A stretch of 64,000 nt of DNA from an uncultured Ruminococcus sp. (GTDB lineage: Bacteria > Bacillota > Clostridia > Oscillospirales > Acutalibacteraceae): contig CACYPV010000005.1 of NCBI GenBank assembly GCA_902776375.1, positions 1 to 64,000 on the forward strand, given 5' to 3'. The position numbers and the translations under genes were made by a program. The notes beneath the pieces were generated by a model that saw only the letters and a list, made by a program, of their open reading frames with translations, did not search any database and was not told the DNA's origin. Below, piece after piece: positions 54,820-63,868 of the stretch; the stretch's first letter is position 1, and each line of letters begins with the position of its first letter.

Positions 54820-57162
54820 ATGAGCGAAAACGAAAGAGAATTTTTGGGACTGAGCTCCGATGAAGTCCGGCAAAGGATAAGCGACGGCAAGGTCAATGTA
54901 TCGACCAACGTCAAAACCAAGTCGATAAAGCGTATCTGCATCGATAATATCTGCACCATATTCAATTTGATCAACGTCATTTTGTTTTTTGCGGTGCTTT
55001 TTGTCGGCGCTCCGCCTAAGAACCTGCTGTTTATCGGAGTGGTGCTTTTTAACACCGGTATCGGTATTTTTCAGGAAATACGCTCCAAAAAAAGCGTCGA
55101 CGCGCTGACTATCCTTACGGAAAGCAAGATCGACGTTATGCGCGGCGGAAGCTTGGTGCACCTGTCAAAGGACGAGCTTGTGCTTGACGACATAATTATC
55201 CTTTCGCGCGGCAATCAGGTGCCCGCGGACTGCATTCTTGTCAAGGGCATATGCAAGGTGAATGAAAGCCTGCTGACGGGCGAGTCCGATCTTATCGAGA
55301 AATTCGTCGGCGACGAGCTTTTGTCGGGCAGCTTTATTTCAGCCGGAATGTGCTACTGCCGCGTGAACCGCGTCGGCGCCGACTGCTACGCTGCAAAGAT
55401 AAACAACGAGGCAAAGTACATAAAGAAGAACAATTCGCAAATACTAAAGTCATTTAAGTTTGTAGTAAACATCTGCACCGCGGTCATCTTCCCGTTGGGC
55501 GCGCTGATGTTCTGCAACTACTACTTCTGGCATAACGGCTCGCTCCAGAAGTCGGTAATGGATACCGTAAGCGCCTTGGTGGGCATGATACCGGGCGGTA
55601 TGATACTTTTGACAAGTACGGTGCTTGCCGTGTCGGTCATCAGGCTCGCGAAGAAAAACGTGCTTGTAAACGAGATGTACTGCATAGAAACGCTGGCGCG
55701 TGTGGATGTTATTTGTCTTGACAAGACGGGCACGCTGACGGCGGACTGCATGAACGTCCACAAGATAATCAACCTCAACACAAACAATGATAAAATACAA
55801 AAGGCGCTCGCGTCTATCGTTGCCGCAAGCGACGAGATAAACGCCACATTGCAGGCGATAAGCGACTATACGCAGGGCGTGGAGCCTGTGAAGTGTGAAA
55901 AGTTTATACCGTTTTCGTCCGAGACAAAGTGGTCGGGCGGAAACTTTGAAAACGGCAAGACCTATATAATGGGCGCCGCTGAGTTTGTTTTTTCTGATAA
56001 AGAAAAATTCCGGGAAATTTACGAAAATATAAATAAGATAAACGAGACCGTGCGTATAATCGTGCTCGGCTCGTCCGATCTGCCGATGCAGGAGAACAAG
56101 CTGCCCGACGACCTTCACCCGATGGCGCTTATTCTCATAAAGGATCAGCTTCGCGATAATGTCTGCGAAACCGTGAATTACTTTAAAGAGCAGGGCGTAA
56201 CGCTTAAAGTCATCTCCGGCGACAGCGTTAAAACAGTTAAGAATATCGCTATGGAAACCGGTATCGCGGGCGCGGAAAACGCCGTCGATATGTCCACGAT
56301 AAAAACCGACGAGGAACTCAGCGAGGCGGCGGAGCGCTGCAACGTATTCGGCAGGGTAACTCCGGCGCAAAAGAAAAAGCTGCTTCTCGCGCTGAAGGCG
56401 CACGGCCACAAGGTCGCCATGACGGGCGACGGCGTAAACGACGTGCTTGCGCTTAAAGAGGCGGACTGCTCGGTAGCTATGGCGTCGGGCAGCGAGGCGG
56501 CGAGGAACGTGTCGCAGCTTGTGCTTGTAAACAACGACTTTGCCTGTATGCCCGAGGTGGTCGCCGAGGGAAGACGAACCATCAACAACATCGAGCGCAG
56601 TTCGGCGCTGTATCTCGTAAAAACGATGTACTCCATGGTGCTCGCGCTGTTTTTCCTTATTTCGTCCAAATCATATCCGTTCCTGCCCATACAGCTCACG
56701 CTCATCGGCGCGCTCACGGTAGCGTTCCCGTCGTTTGTGCTCGCTTTGCAGCCAAACAAGAACATAGTGCGCGGCAACTTTACCTTCAATATCATAGCGC
56801 GCGCGGCGCCAGCCTCGATATGTATAGTGCTGGATATAATTCTGGCGGTCGCGCTGAGCGGCGTTATGGGGCTTTCCAACATACAGATATCAACGATCTC
56901 GGTATATATGACTTCGCTTATATCGCTTATGCTCATACTCAGGTTGTGCGTGCCCTTCAACGCACTGCGCGGCGCGATGCTCGCGGCGAGCGCCCTCGGC
57001 ATGGCGATCGCGGTATTCTTCTTTGGCTGGTTCTTCGAGCTGGAGGTTCCCACGGGCAATACGCTGATCTTAATGATCGCGCTTGCGGTGGGCTCTACCG
57101 TTCTGTTCCATGTGCTGTATACGGTGGCGGACAGATTGATCGAGAAATTCAAGAATAAGTAA
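54820..57162 (+). CDS. P-type (HAD-IC) cation ATPase, CtpE-like
   Basis: The 780-residue pump has the actuator motif LLTGESD, the phosphorylation motif ICLDKTGTLT, the hinge MTGDGVNDVLALKEADCSVA, and about ten membrane helices. No heavy-metal-binding N-terminal domain is present. The general layout and VGMIPGGMILLTSTVLAVSV in M4 put it near CtpE/YoaB-like P-type ATPases. The usual M4 PEGL is PGGM, so the acidic ion ligand of Ca2+ pumps is absent. Ion unknown. It reads into cca, 3 bp later. Confidence 0.9.
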   Translation: MSENEREFLGLSSDEVRQRISDGKVNVSTNVKTKSIKRICIDNICTIFNLINVILFFAVLFVGAPPKNLLFIGVVLFNTGIGIFQEIRSKKSVDALTILTESKIDVMRGGSLVHLSKDELVLDDIIILSRGNQVPADCILVKGICKVNESLLTGESDLIEKFVGDELLSGSFISAGMCYCRVNRVGADCYAAKINNEAKYIKKNNSQILKSFKFVVNICTAVIFPLGALMFCNYYFWHNGSLQKSVMDTVSALVGMIPGGMILLTSTVLAVSVIRLAKKNVLVNEMYCIETLARVDVICLDKTGTLTADCMNVHKIINLNTNNDKIQKALASIVAASDEINATLQAISDYTQGVEPVKCEKFIPFSSETKWSGGNFENGKTYIMGAAEFVFSDKEKFREIYENINKINETVRIIVLGSSDLPMQENKLPDDLHPMALILIKDQLRDNVCETVNYFKEQGVTLKVISGDSVKTVKNIAMETGIAGAENAVDMSTIKTDEELSEAAERCNVFGRVTPAQKKKLLLALKAHGHKVAMTGDGVNDVLALKEADCSVAMASGSEAARNVSQLVLVNNDFACMPEVVAEGRRTINNIERSSALYLVKTMYSMVLALFFLISSKSYPFLPIQLTLIGALTVAFPSFVLALQPNKNIVRGNFTFNIIARAAPASICIVLDIILAVALSGVMGLSNIQISTISVYMTSLISLMLILRLCVPFNALRGAMLAASALGMAIAVFFFGWFFELEVPTGNTLILMIALAVGSTVLFHVLYTVADRLIEKFKNK

Positions 57163-57165
57163 CTG

Positions 57166-58506
57166 ATGAAACTAAAAATACCTTCAAACGCAAAAACAAT
57201 AATCGATACGCTGGGCGGCGCGGGCTTTGAGGCTTATGTCGTGGGCGGCTGCGTGCGCAGCGCGCTCATGGGAATTGAGCCCCACGACTGGGACATCTGC
57301 ACCAACGCAAAGCCCGACGAACTGAAAAAGGTCTTCGCAGGTTTTGAAACCGTTGATTTCGGCTTGAAGCACGGCACGCTGGCGGTCATGGCAGGGGGAG
57401 AGCTTTTTGAGGTCACCACCTACCGCGTCGACGGAGTTTACGCCGATAACCGCCACCCCGAGAGCGTGACCTTTACAGACGATCTCACGCTCGATCTGTC
57501 GCGCCGCGACTTCACCTGCAACGCGATAGCCTACAGCGAAATAACGGGGCTTATCGATCCGTTCGGCGGCGCGAATGATATAAAGAAGAAGCTTCTGCGC
57601 TGCGTCGGCGACCCCGACAAGCGCTTCAACGAGGACGCGCTGCGCATTATGCGCGGGCTTCGGTTCGCATCTTTATGCGGCTTTTCGGTAGAGGAAACCA
57701 CCGCGTGCTCCATTCACCAAAACGCTTTCCTCCTTAAAAACATAGCCGCCGAGCGGATACGCGTCGAGCTGGAGGGAATGCTGACGGGCGATAACGTCGC
57801 CGAGGTGCTGAACGAGTACCGCGACGTTTTGACTGTGTTCATGCCCGAACTGGGCGAGACCTTTGATTTTCCTCAGCACACAAAGCACCACTGCTACGAC
57901 GTATGGCGGCATATCGTTCACTCGGTCGAGGCGGTTGAGCCCGACGCGCTTTTGAGAATGGTGATGCTGCTGCACGATATCGGCAAGCCGCGTGCGCACA
58001 CCACCGACGAAAGCGGCTGCGACCACTTCAAGGGTCATCCGATGATAAGCGCGGAGCTTGGCGAAGCTATCTTGAAGCGGCTGCGATTTCCAAACGAGTT
58101 TGTCGCCGACTGCCTGTTGCTTGTCGAGTATCACGACGTGCGCTACAACGGCTCCGCAAAGCAAATAAAGCGGCTTTTGCAAAGGCTGGGCGAGAAAAAC
58201 ACGATGCGGCTGTTTAAGGTGCAGCGCGCCGATACAGCGGCGCAGTCGGACTATCTGCGGCGCGAAAAATACGCGGCTGTCGATCTGGCTGAAAAACAGG
58301 CTAAGGAGATAATTGAAGCCGATCAGTGCTTTCGGCTAAAGGATCTGGCTATAAACGGCAACGACCTGATAAAAGCCGGAGTGCCCGAGGGAAGAACGGT
58401 GGGCGACCTGCTCCACCTTTTGCTTGATGAAGTCATCGAGGACAGACTGCCTAACGAAAAGCAAGCGCTGCTTAATAAAGCAAAAGAAATGCATAATTCT
58501 AAATAA
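57166..58506 (+). CDS. cca: CCA-adding tRNA nucleotidyltransferase
   Basis: The 446-residue enzyme adds or repairs the CCA end of tRNAs. The N-terminal nucleotidyltransferase part has VVGGCVRSAL and the metal-binding HDWDICT. RRDFTCNAIAY and RFNEDALRIMRGLRFA follow, as in class II enzymes. A C-terminal HD domain (LLHDIGKP) is also present. It is 3 bp after the P-type ATPase gene, so probably co-transcribed, and followed by a terminator. Confidence 0.95.
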   Translation: MKLKIPSNAKTIIDTLGGAGFEAYVVGGCVRSALMGIEPHDWDICTNAKPDELKKVFAGFETVDFGLKHGTLAVMAGGELFEVTTYRVDGVYADNRHPESVTFTDDLTLDLSRRDFTCNAIAYSEITGLIDPFGGANDIKKKLLRCVGDPDKRFNEDALRIMRGLRFASLCGFSVEETTACSIHQNAFLLKNIAAERIRVELEGMLTGDNVAEVLNEYRDVLTVFMPELGETFDFPQHTKHHCYDVWRHIVHSVEAVEPDALLRMVMLLHDIGKPRAHTTDESGCDHFKGHPMISAELGEAILKRLRFPNEFVADCLLLVEYHDVRYNGSAKQIKRLLQRLGEKNTMRLFKVQRADTAAQSDYLRREKYAAVDLAEKQAKEIIEADQCFRLKDLAINGNDLIKAGVPEGRTVGDLLHLLLDEVIEDRLPNEKQALLNKAKEMHNSK

Positions 58507-58511
58507 GAAAA

Positions 58512-58548
58512 AAGCTGGCGTAAACCAAAGCGGTTACGTCAGCTTGTT
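58512..58548 (+). terminator. cca terminator
   Basis: AAGCTGGCGTAAACC/GGTTACGTCAGCTT stem with small mismatches, then TGTTTATTTT. Confidence 0.7.
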
Positions 58549-58570
58549 TATTTTCTGATCAGTACGAAGA

Positions 58571-59743
58571 TTATATTCTCGATACGCCGGATTCGATGGC
58601 GGCTTTCTTTACCGCCTCGGCTACCGCCTTGCCCACTCTGGGGTCGAAGGCGTGGGGGAGGATGTAGTCGGCGCTCAGCTCGCTGTCGTCGATTATCGAG
58701 GCGAGCGCGTAGGACGCCGCCTTCTTCATCTCCTCGTTGATGTCGGACGCGCGGCAGTCAAGCGCTCCGCGGAAGATGCCCGGGAAGGCGAGCACGTTGT
58801 TGATCTGGTTGGGGAAGTCGCTTCTGCCTGTGCCCACAACCGCGGCTCCGGCTTCCTTGGCGAGGTCGGGCATGATCTCGGGCGTGGGGTTAGCCATGGC
58901 GAAGATTATGGCGTCTTTGTTCATCGAGCGCACCATATCCTGACTTACGCAGCCCGCCGCAGAGATGCCGAGGAACACGTCCGCGCCCTTCATGGCGTCG
59001 GCAAGCGTGCCTGTTTGGTGATCGAGGTTGGTGATCTCTGCCATTTCGCGCTTAACGGCGTTCAGGCGGTCGTCGCCCTTGCAGATGATTCCCTTGCTGT
59101 CGCACATGGTGATGTATTTAACGCCCATGTTGAGCAGGTGCTTGGCTATGGCGATACCCGCCGCGCCTGCGCCGTTCATAACGACCTTTATCTCATCGAT
59201 CTTCTTGCCGGTGATCTTCAAAGCGTTCAGCAGACCCGCGGCTACTATGATAGCGGTGCCGTGCTGATCGTCGTGGAAGATAGGGATGTCGCACTTCTCT
59301 TTGAGCTTGCGCTCGATCTCAAAGCAGCGCGGCGCGGAGATGTCCTCCAGATTGATGCCGCCGAAGCTGCCGCTGATAAGGTAAACGGTGTTGACGATCT
59401 CGTCAACGTCCTTGCTCTTTATGCAGAGGGGGAAGGCGTCGACGTCGCCGAAAGCCTTGAACAGCGCGCACTTGCCCTCCATAACGGGCATGCCCGCCTC
59501 GGGGCCGATGTCGCCCAAGCCGAGAACGGCGGTGCCGTCGGTTATGACCGCGACAAGGTTGTTGCGGCGCGTTAGCTCGTAGCTTTTGTCGATATCCTTT
59601 TGCACCTCAAGACAGGGCTCTGCAACGCCGGGGGTGTAGGCGAGCGCCAGATCCTCTGAGGAATTGATGGGAACGCGCGAGATGACCTCGATCTTGCCGT
59701 TCCAGTCGTAATGCAGCTTTAATGATTCTTCTCTGATATCCAT
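58571..59743 (-). CDS. NAD(P)-dependent malic enzyme
   Basis: From the ATG at 59743 (AAAGGAG before it) the enzyme has 390 residues, the short bacterial form without a phosphotransacetylase domain. It turns malate into pyruvate and CO2. [42 protein letters not shown] and [14 protein letters not shown] (nucleotide-binding fold) are family-typical. Single gene reading towards cca. Coenzyme preference cannot be set with confidence. Confidence 0.95.
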   Translation of the reverse strand: MDIREESLKLHYDWNGKIEVISRVPINSSEDLALAYTPGVAEPCLEVQKDIDKSYELTRRNNLVAVITDGTAVLGLGDIGPEAGMPVMEGKCALFKAFGDVDAFPLCIKSKDVDEIVNTVYLISGSFGGINLEDISAPRCFEIERKLKEKCDIPIFHDDQHGTAIIVAAGLLNALKITGKKIDEIKVVMNGAGAAGIAIAKHLLNMGVKYITMCDSKGIICKGDDRLNAVKREMAEITNLDHQTGTLADAMKGADVFLGISAAGCVSQDMVRSMNKDAIIFAMANPTPEIMPDLAKEAGAAVVGTGRSDFPNQINNVLAFPGIFRGALDCRASDINEEMKKAASYALASIIDDSELSADYILPHAFDPRVGKAVAEAVKKAAIESGVSRI

Positions 59744-59811
59744 ATTAATTGCTCCTTTTCTATAAACCATGAAACATTATAAAACATATTTCAGTCTTTG
59801 GCAAGATTTAT

Positions 59812-59843
59812 TTGACTTTTTTCGCAGTTTGATTTAATATAAT
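59812..59843 (+). promoter_or_regulatory. rnpB promoter
   Basis: TTGACT (59812-59817) with TAATAT (59835-59840, 17-bp spacer) or TATAAT (59838-59843, 20-bp spacer), directly before the RNA. Confidence 0.6.
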
Positions 59844-59846
59844 AGT

Positions 59847-60271
59847 GCGAGTGCGCCGAACAGCCGCGAGCAGCGCCCGAAAGGGTCTGTGCGAGGAAAG
59901 TCCGGGCTTCACAGAGCGATAATAACGGCTAACGGCCGCCGGGGGCGACCCCAGGGATAGTGCAACAGAAAATAACCGCCGGGGTGACCCGAAAGCATTT
60001 CGGGAAGGCAGGTTTTGCTTGGAAAGGCGATTTCAGCCCGACCGAAAAGAACGTGTCGATTTCACCCCGGTAAGGATGGAAAGGTGAGGTAAGAGCTCAC
60101 CGGAGGGCAGGAGACTGCTCTGCCGTGTAAACCCTATTTGAAGCAACACCGTGGAGGGACATTATGCGCTTGCTCGGCGCGTCCCGAGGAGGTGGCGTTG
60201 AGCGGTTCGGGCAACCGTCCGCCAAGATAGATGGCTGTTCAAGACAGAACCCGGCTTACAGACGCAGTCGC
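59847..60271 (+). ncRNA. rnpB: RNase P RNA
   Basis: Conserved core blocks are present: GAGGAAAGTCCGGGCTTC near the 5' end, GGGTGACCCGAAAG, GGTAAGAGCTCACC, and ACAGAACCCGGCTTACAG near the 3' end. GCGA/TCGC with GCG/CGC closes P1 at both ends. Length about 425 nt. It cuts the 5' leader from pre-tRNAs. It has its own promoter and terminator. Confidence 0.97.
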
Positions 60272-60276
60272 ATTTC

Positions 60277-60304
60277 AAAAGCTACGCTTCGGCGTAGCTT
60301 TTTT
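60277..60304 (+). terminator. rnpB terminator
   Basis: AAAAGCTACGC-TTCG-GCGTAGCTTTTTT: perfect stem with a UUCG tetraloop and T run. Confidence 0.93.
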
Positions 60305-60532
60305 AGTGAATGGTGAATAGTGAATAGTGGCGGGCGGGACACCCGCACCCGATTGATGTTGTGTTTGGTGCGTGGTTAGGTATTAGGTATTAGGTACTAG
60401 GTATTAGGGTCAGTGTAAAGGCGGACCCGTGTGTCCGCCCGAAAACGTCGCATTATTCTGCGGGCGCACACATGGGTGCGCCCCTACGTATTATAACCAA
60501 ACGTTTCCGCTAAATTAATTACGCATTACGCA
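60304..60532. repeat. Intergenic repeat block: two heptamer arrays and two hairpins
   Basis: TAGTGAA, TGGTGAA, TAGTGAA, TAGTGGC (60304-60331) and TAGGTAT x2, TAGGTAC, TAGGTAT, TAGGGTC (60377-60411) are both in strict 7-bp register. Between them and the next gene lie GGCGGAC/GTCCGCC (60420-60439) and GGGCGCAC/GTGCGCCC (60462-60483). No gene is present. Confidence 0.85.
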
Positions 60533-60552
60533 TTACGCATTACGCATTATAA
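60518..60552. repeat. Heptamer array ATTACGC overlapping a gene end
   Basis: Four perfect ATTACGC units and a partial fifth. On the minus strand the units read GCGTAAT, and one TAA serves as the stop codon of the flavoprotein gene ending at 60533, whose last residues (RNA) are repeat-encoded. Confidence 0.9.
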
Positions 60553-62122
60553 TGGTTTCCGCGCATTTTATGCCGTCTACCGCCGCCGAGATTATGCCGC
60601 CGGCGTAGCCCGCGCCCTCGCCGCAGGGGTACAGCCCTTTTACTGCAATGGATTGCAGGGTTTCGGCGTTCCTCAAAATGCGTATGGGGGAGGAAGAACG
60701 GGTCTCGACGCCCGTCAGCAGCGCGTCGCCGTCGTCGAAGCCGCGCAGGCGTTTGCCCATTTCGGTTATTGCCTGCTTCATGCCGTCGGAAATGTAATCG
60801 GGCAGAATGGAGTTCAGGTCGCTGAGCGTGTGCGAGGGACCTATGCTCGGGAGCACCTCGCCGAGGCGGGCGCTCTTTTTGTTTTGCATAAAATCTTCAA
60901 CGCGCTGAACCGGTGCGGAGTAGCCCCCGTCGCCGAGCTTATACGCCTTTTCTTCAAGCTCGCGCTGATAATACATGCCCGCTAGCGGGCTGTCGCCCTT
61001 GTAATCCTTCGGGCTGACGCTTACCAGCAAGGCGGCGTTTGAGTTTGCCTCATCGCGCGAAAATTCGCTCATGCCGTTGGTGCACAGTCTGCCGTGCTCG
61101 CTCGACGCGTTCACGACCTTGCCGCCCGGGCACATGCAAAAGGTGTAAGCGCCTCTGCCGCCGGAGGTTTGAGTATTCATTTTGTAGTACGCCGCGCCGA
61201 GATTTTTGTGACCCGCGAAAGCGCCGTACTGTGCGCGGTCTATCTTTTCGCGCCGGTGTTCAATACGCGCGCCGACCGAGAAGGGCTTTGCCTCTATCGG
61301 CAGGTTCTTGTTATACAGCATTTCAAAGGTGTCGCGCGCGCTGTGACCGATGGCGAGTATCACGCTGTCGGTTTCTATTTTATCGGTTTTGCCGTTATGC
61401 TCGATCATCGCGGCGGTGATTTGCCCGTCCTTGGCTTCAAAGCCCGTCAGCTTGGTTTCGAACCTGACAGTGCCGCCGAGGGAGATTATCTCCTCGCGGA
61501 TGTTTTTGACGGTGATTTTCAGCTTGTCGGTGCCGATATGCGGCTTGGCGTTGTAGAGTATCTCATCCGGCGCGCCGTGGTTTACAAATTCCGTCAGCAC
61601 CTTGCGCTGACGGCTGTCCTTGGTGCCGGTGTTTAGCTTGCCGTCCGAAAAGGTGCCCGCGCCGCCCTCGCCGAACTGCACGTTGCTGTTGCAGTCGAGC
61701 GTGCCGTCTGTCCAAAAGCGGCTTACGTCGGCGGTGCGGCTGTCGACGTCCTTGCCGCGTTCGATGACTATGGGCTTTGCGCCGCTCTGCGCCAGAACAA
61801 GCGCGGCGAACATGCCCGCGGGGCCGAAGCCGACCACAACGGGAGGCGCGCCGCCCTGCCACTTGGGAACGTCGTAGGTGTAGGGCGCGACCAATGCTGC
61901 GTTCTTAGCTTTTTTAAGAAGGTTGTTTTCGTTCACCGCGACCTCGACGTCGAGCGAGCAGATGAAGCAGAGCCTGTCCTTTTTGCGCGCGTCGATGGAG
62001 CGGCGGAAAAGGCTGACGGTTTTTATCGCCTTGGGCTCGAGCCTGAGCTCCTTGGCTGCGGCTTTTATAAGCGAGCTGTCGCTGTAGTCGAGGGGGAGCT
62101 TTACGTTGTTTATTCTTATCAT
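60533..62122 (-). CDS. FAD-dependent dehydrogenase, COG2509 type
   Basis: From the ATG at 62122, preceded by GGGGGAAAG, the protein has 529 residues. The N-terminal 90 residues are the small domain usual in this family (IKAAAKELRLEPKAIKTVSL). The FAD-binding motif VVVGFGPAGMFAALVLAQSG begins near 98. NVQFGEGGAGTFSDGKLNTG is the signature of COG2509 proteins. The closing YPCGEGAGYAGGIISAAVDG is the second FAD contact. Physiological substrate is unknown. It overlaps the preceding flavoprotein gene by 4 nt, so the two are co-expressed. Confidence 0.9.
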   Translation of the reverse strand: MIRINNVKLPLDYSDSSLIKAAAKELRLEPKAIKTVSLFRRSIDARKKDRLCFICSLDVEVAVNENNLLKKAKNAALVAPYTYDVPKWQGGAPPVVVGFGPAGMFAALVLAQSGAKPIVIERGKDVDSRTADVSRFWTDGTLDCNSNVQFGEGGAGTFSDGKLNTGTKDSRQRKVLTEFVNHGAPDEILYNAKPHIGTDKLKITVKNIREEIISLGGTVRFETKLTGFEAKDGQITAAMIEHNGKTDKIETDSVILAIGHSARDTFEMLYNKNLPIEAKPFSVGARIEHRREKIDRAQYGAFAGHKNLGAAYYKMNTQTSGGRGAYTFCMCPGGKVVNASSEHGRLCTNGMSEFSRDEANSNAALLVSVSPKDYKGDSPLAGMYYQRELEEKAYKLGDGGYSAPVQRVEDFMQNKKSARLGEVLPSIGPSHTLSDLNSILPDYISDGMKQAITEMGKRLRGFDDGDALLTGVETRSSSPIRILRNAETLQSIAVKGLYPCGEGAGYAGGIISAAVDGIKCAETIIMRNA

Positions 62123-63324
62123 AGGCTTTCCCCCGCGATAATGCCGCCGGCGAAGGCAAAGTGCAGGTTGTAGCCGCCGCACTCGCCGCAGACGTCAAGC
62201 GCCTCGCCGCAGAAATACAGGTTTTTCACAAGCAGGCTTTGCATGGTGACGGGGTCTATCTGTCCGCACAGCACGCCGCCCCTGCACGCCTGAGCGCGGT
62301 CAAAGCCAGCGTTGCCCGTTACGGTGAAGCAGAGCGATTTTGCCGTTTTTGCGATGCTGCCGAGCTCGCCGTCGCCGAGCGTAGAGCAGGAACGCGAAAA
62401 ATCCTTTGCACCGGCAGATTTCAGCACAGCCTGAGCTATGCGCTTTTGCAAAATGCCGGTCAATAGATTGTCGATAGTATGATTTGCAAACAGCTCTTTA
62501 TTCTTTATTAGAATATTGTATAATTCCTTTTCGGAAATATCAGGAAGCAGATCGAGCGATATGCGCATGTCCGGCTTGGCAAAAAGCGAGAGGTCGAACA
62601 CGCAGATGCCGGAGAGGTTGTCCTCATTGAACTGCACCTCGCCGCGCTCGGTTTTAACTACGCCCTTGTCGCTTTCAAGCTTGACTTCGGCTTGAACGCG
62701 CAGCCCCTTTAGCGATTTTAGAATATCCGATCTTACAGTGACGGGGCAGAGCGCGGCAGAAAACGGCGCGGCTTTATGCCCCAAAAACAGAGCTTCGCTG
62801 CGGCTTCCGCCCAGCTTGGGGGCGGCGGGGGAGCCTGCGGCGATCACAAGCTTTTTCGCAGTGTAAACATTTTGCTTTGTCGTGACGGAAAAACCTTTTT
62901 CGGCGGCGACTTTTGTTACCGCTTCGCCGCAGATCATCTCTATCCCGAGGGCTTCGCAGTTGAAGCGCAGTACGTCGAGCACGGTCGAAGCCTGACGGGA
63001 GAGGGGATAGTACCTGCCCTCGCTGTCCTTTGAGGTCAACAGCCCCAGCGCCCTGAAGTAATCAAGCAGGCTTTGAACGTTGTACTTTTGAAGGACTGCG
63101 CTGACAAGCTTTTTTGCGCCGTTGCCGACGTACTTGTCGGGGGCGACGTTGGCGTTGGTCAGGTTGCACCTGCCGTTGCCCGTCGAGAGCAGCTTTTTGC
63201 CGACGCGGTCGTTTTTTTCTATTATCGCCACGCTCATGCGCGGGTTTTTCCTTTTGGCGGCTATCGCGCACATCAGTCCCGAGGCTCCGCCGCCGATTAT
63301 AATTGCGTCATAATGTTGTTTCAT
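62119..63324 (-). CDS. HI0933/YhiN-type flavoprotein
   Basis: The 401-residue protein has the FAD motif DAIIIGGGASGLMCAIAAKR at residue 6 on, the family block GKKLLSTGNGRCNLTN, and the C-terminal CGEALDVCGECGGYNLHFAF. These fit the HI0933/BaiN-like family of FAD-binding oxidoreductases (aminoacetone-oxidase-like). Several substrates have been proposed for the family, so I give none. First gene of the two-gene operon with the COG2509 protein. Confidence 0.92.
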   Translation of the reverse strand: MKQHYDAIIIGGGASGLMCAIAAKRKNPRMSVAIIEKNDRVGKKLLSTGNGRCNLTNANVAPDKYVGNGAKKLVSAVLQKYNVQSLLDYFRALGLLTSKDSEGRYYPLSRQASTVLDVLRFNCEALGIEMICGEAVTKVAAEKGFSVTTKQNVYTAKKLVIAAGSPAAPKLGGSRSEALFLGHKAAPFSAALCPVTVRSDILKSLKGLRVQAEVKLESDKGVVKTERGEVQFNEDNLSGICVFDLSLFAKPDMRISLDLLPDISEKELYNILIKNKELFANHTIDNLLTGILQKRIAQAVLKSAGAKDFSRSCSTLGDGELGSIAKTAKSLCFTVTGNAGFDRAQACRGGVLCGQIDPVTMQSLLVKNLYFCGEALDVCGECGGYNLHFAFAGGIIAGESL

Positions 63325-63373
63325 GGTAACACCTGCAAAATAAGGCAGCGTTATGCTGCCTTGAAAAAACGTA

Positions 63374-63868
63374 TTAATTGTTTGCCATAAGCGAGAAGAT
63401 ACCGCCCATGCCGGCTTTTACCGCGAAGGTGCCTACCGCCATGATTGTGCCGGCGATCAGCACGCCGCAGATAACGGCGATAACGCTTCTTTTGAAGCCC
63501 ATGTTCAAAAAGCTTGCCGCCAGCGTACCCGTCCATGCGCCGGTGCCGGGGATCGGGATACCTACGAAGAGCATAAGCGCGATGAACAGACCCCTGCCGC
63601 CTTTCTTTTGCAGCTTTTCGCCGCCCTTTTCGCCTTTTTTAAGGCACCAGGTAAAGAACTTGCCGATGACCTTTTTGTCCGCGCCCCACACGAGCACCTT
63701 TCTTGCGAAGAAGTAGATGAGCGGAACGGGAAGCATGTTGCCGATAATGCAGATCGGGAACAGGATAAAGGGGTTGAGGTCGTTGGCTATGCCGAAGGGG
63801 ATAGCTCCTCTGAGCTCGATTATCGGTACCATTGAAATCAAAAAGCAAACCAAATAAAGCAAAATCAT
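63374..63868 (-). CDS. Small multi-drug export family membrane protein (COG2426)
   Basis: From the ATG at 63868, with AAGGAG before it, the protein has 164 residues. It has four or so membrane helices and the family blocks MVPIIELRGAIPFGI and VGIPIPGTGAWTGTLAASFL, as in PF06695. The family name rests on little evidence, so a transport role is only assumed. A basic cytoplasmic loop (KKGEKGGEKLQKKGG) lies in the middle. Single gene 49 bp before the flavoprotein operon. Confidence 0.88.
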   Translation of the reverse strand: MILLYLVCFLISMVPIIELRGAIPFGIANDLNPFILFPICIIGNMLPVPLIYFFARKVLVWGADKKVIGKFFTWCLKKGEKGGEKLQKKGGRGLFIALMLFVGIPIPGTGAWTGTLAASFLNMGFKRSVIAVICGVLIAGTIMAVGTFAVKAGMGGIFSLMANN

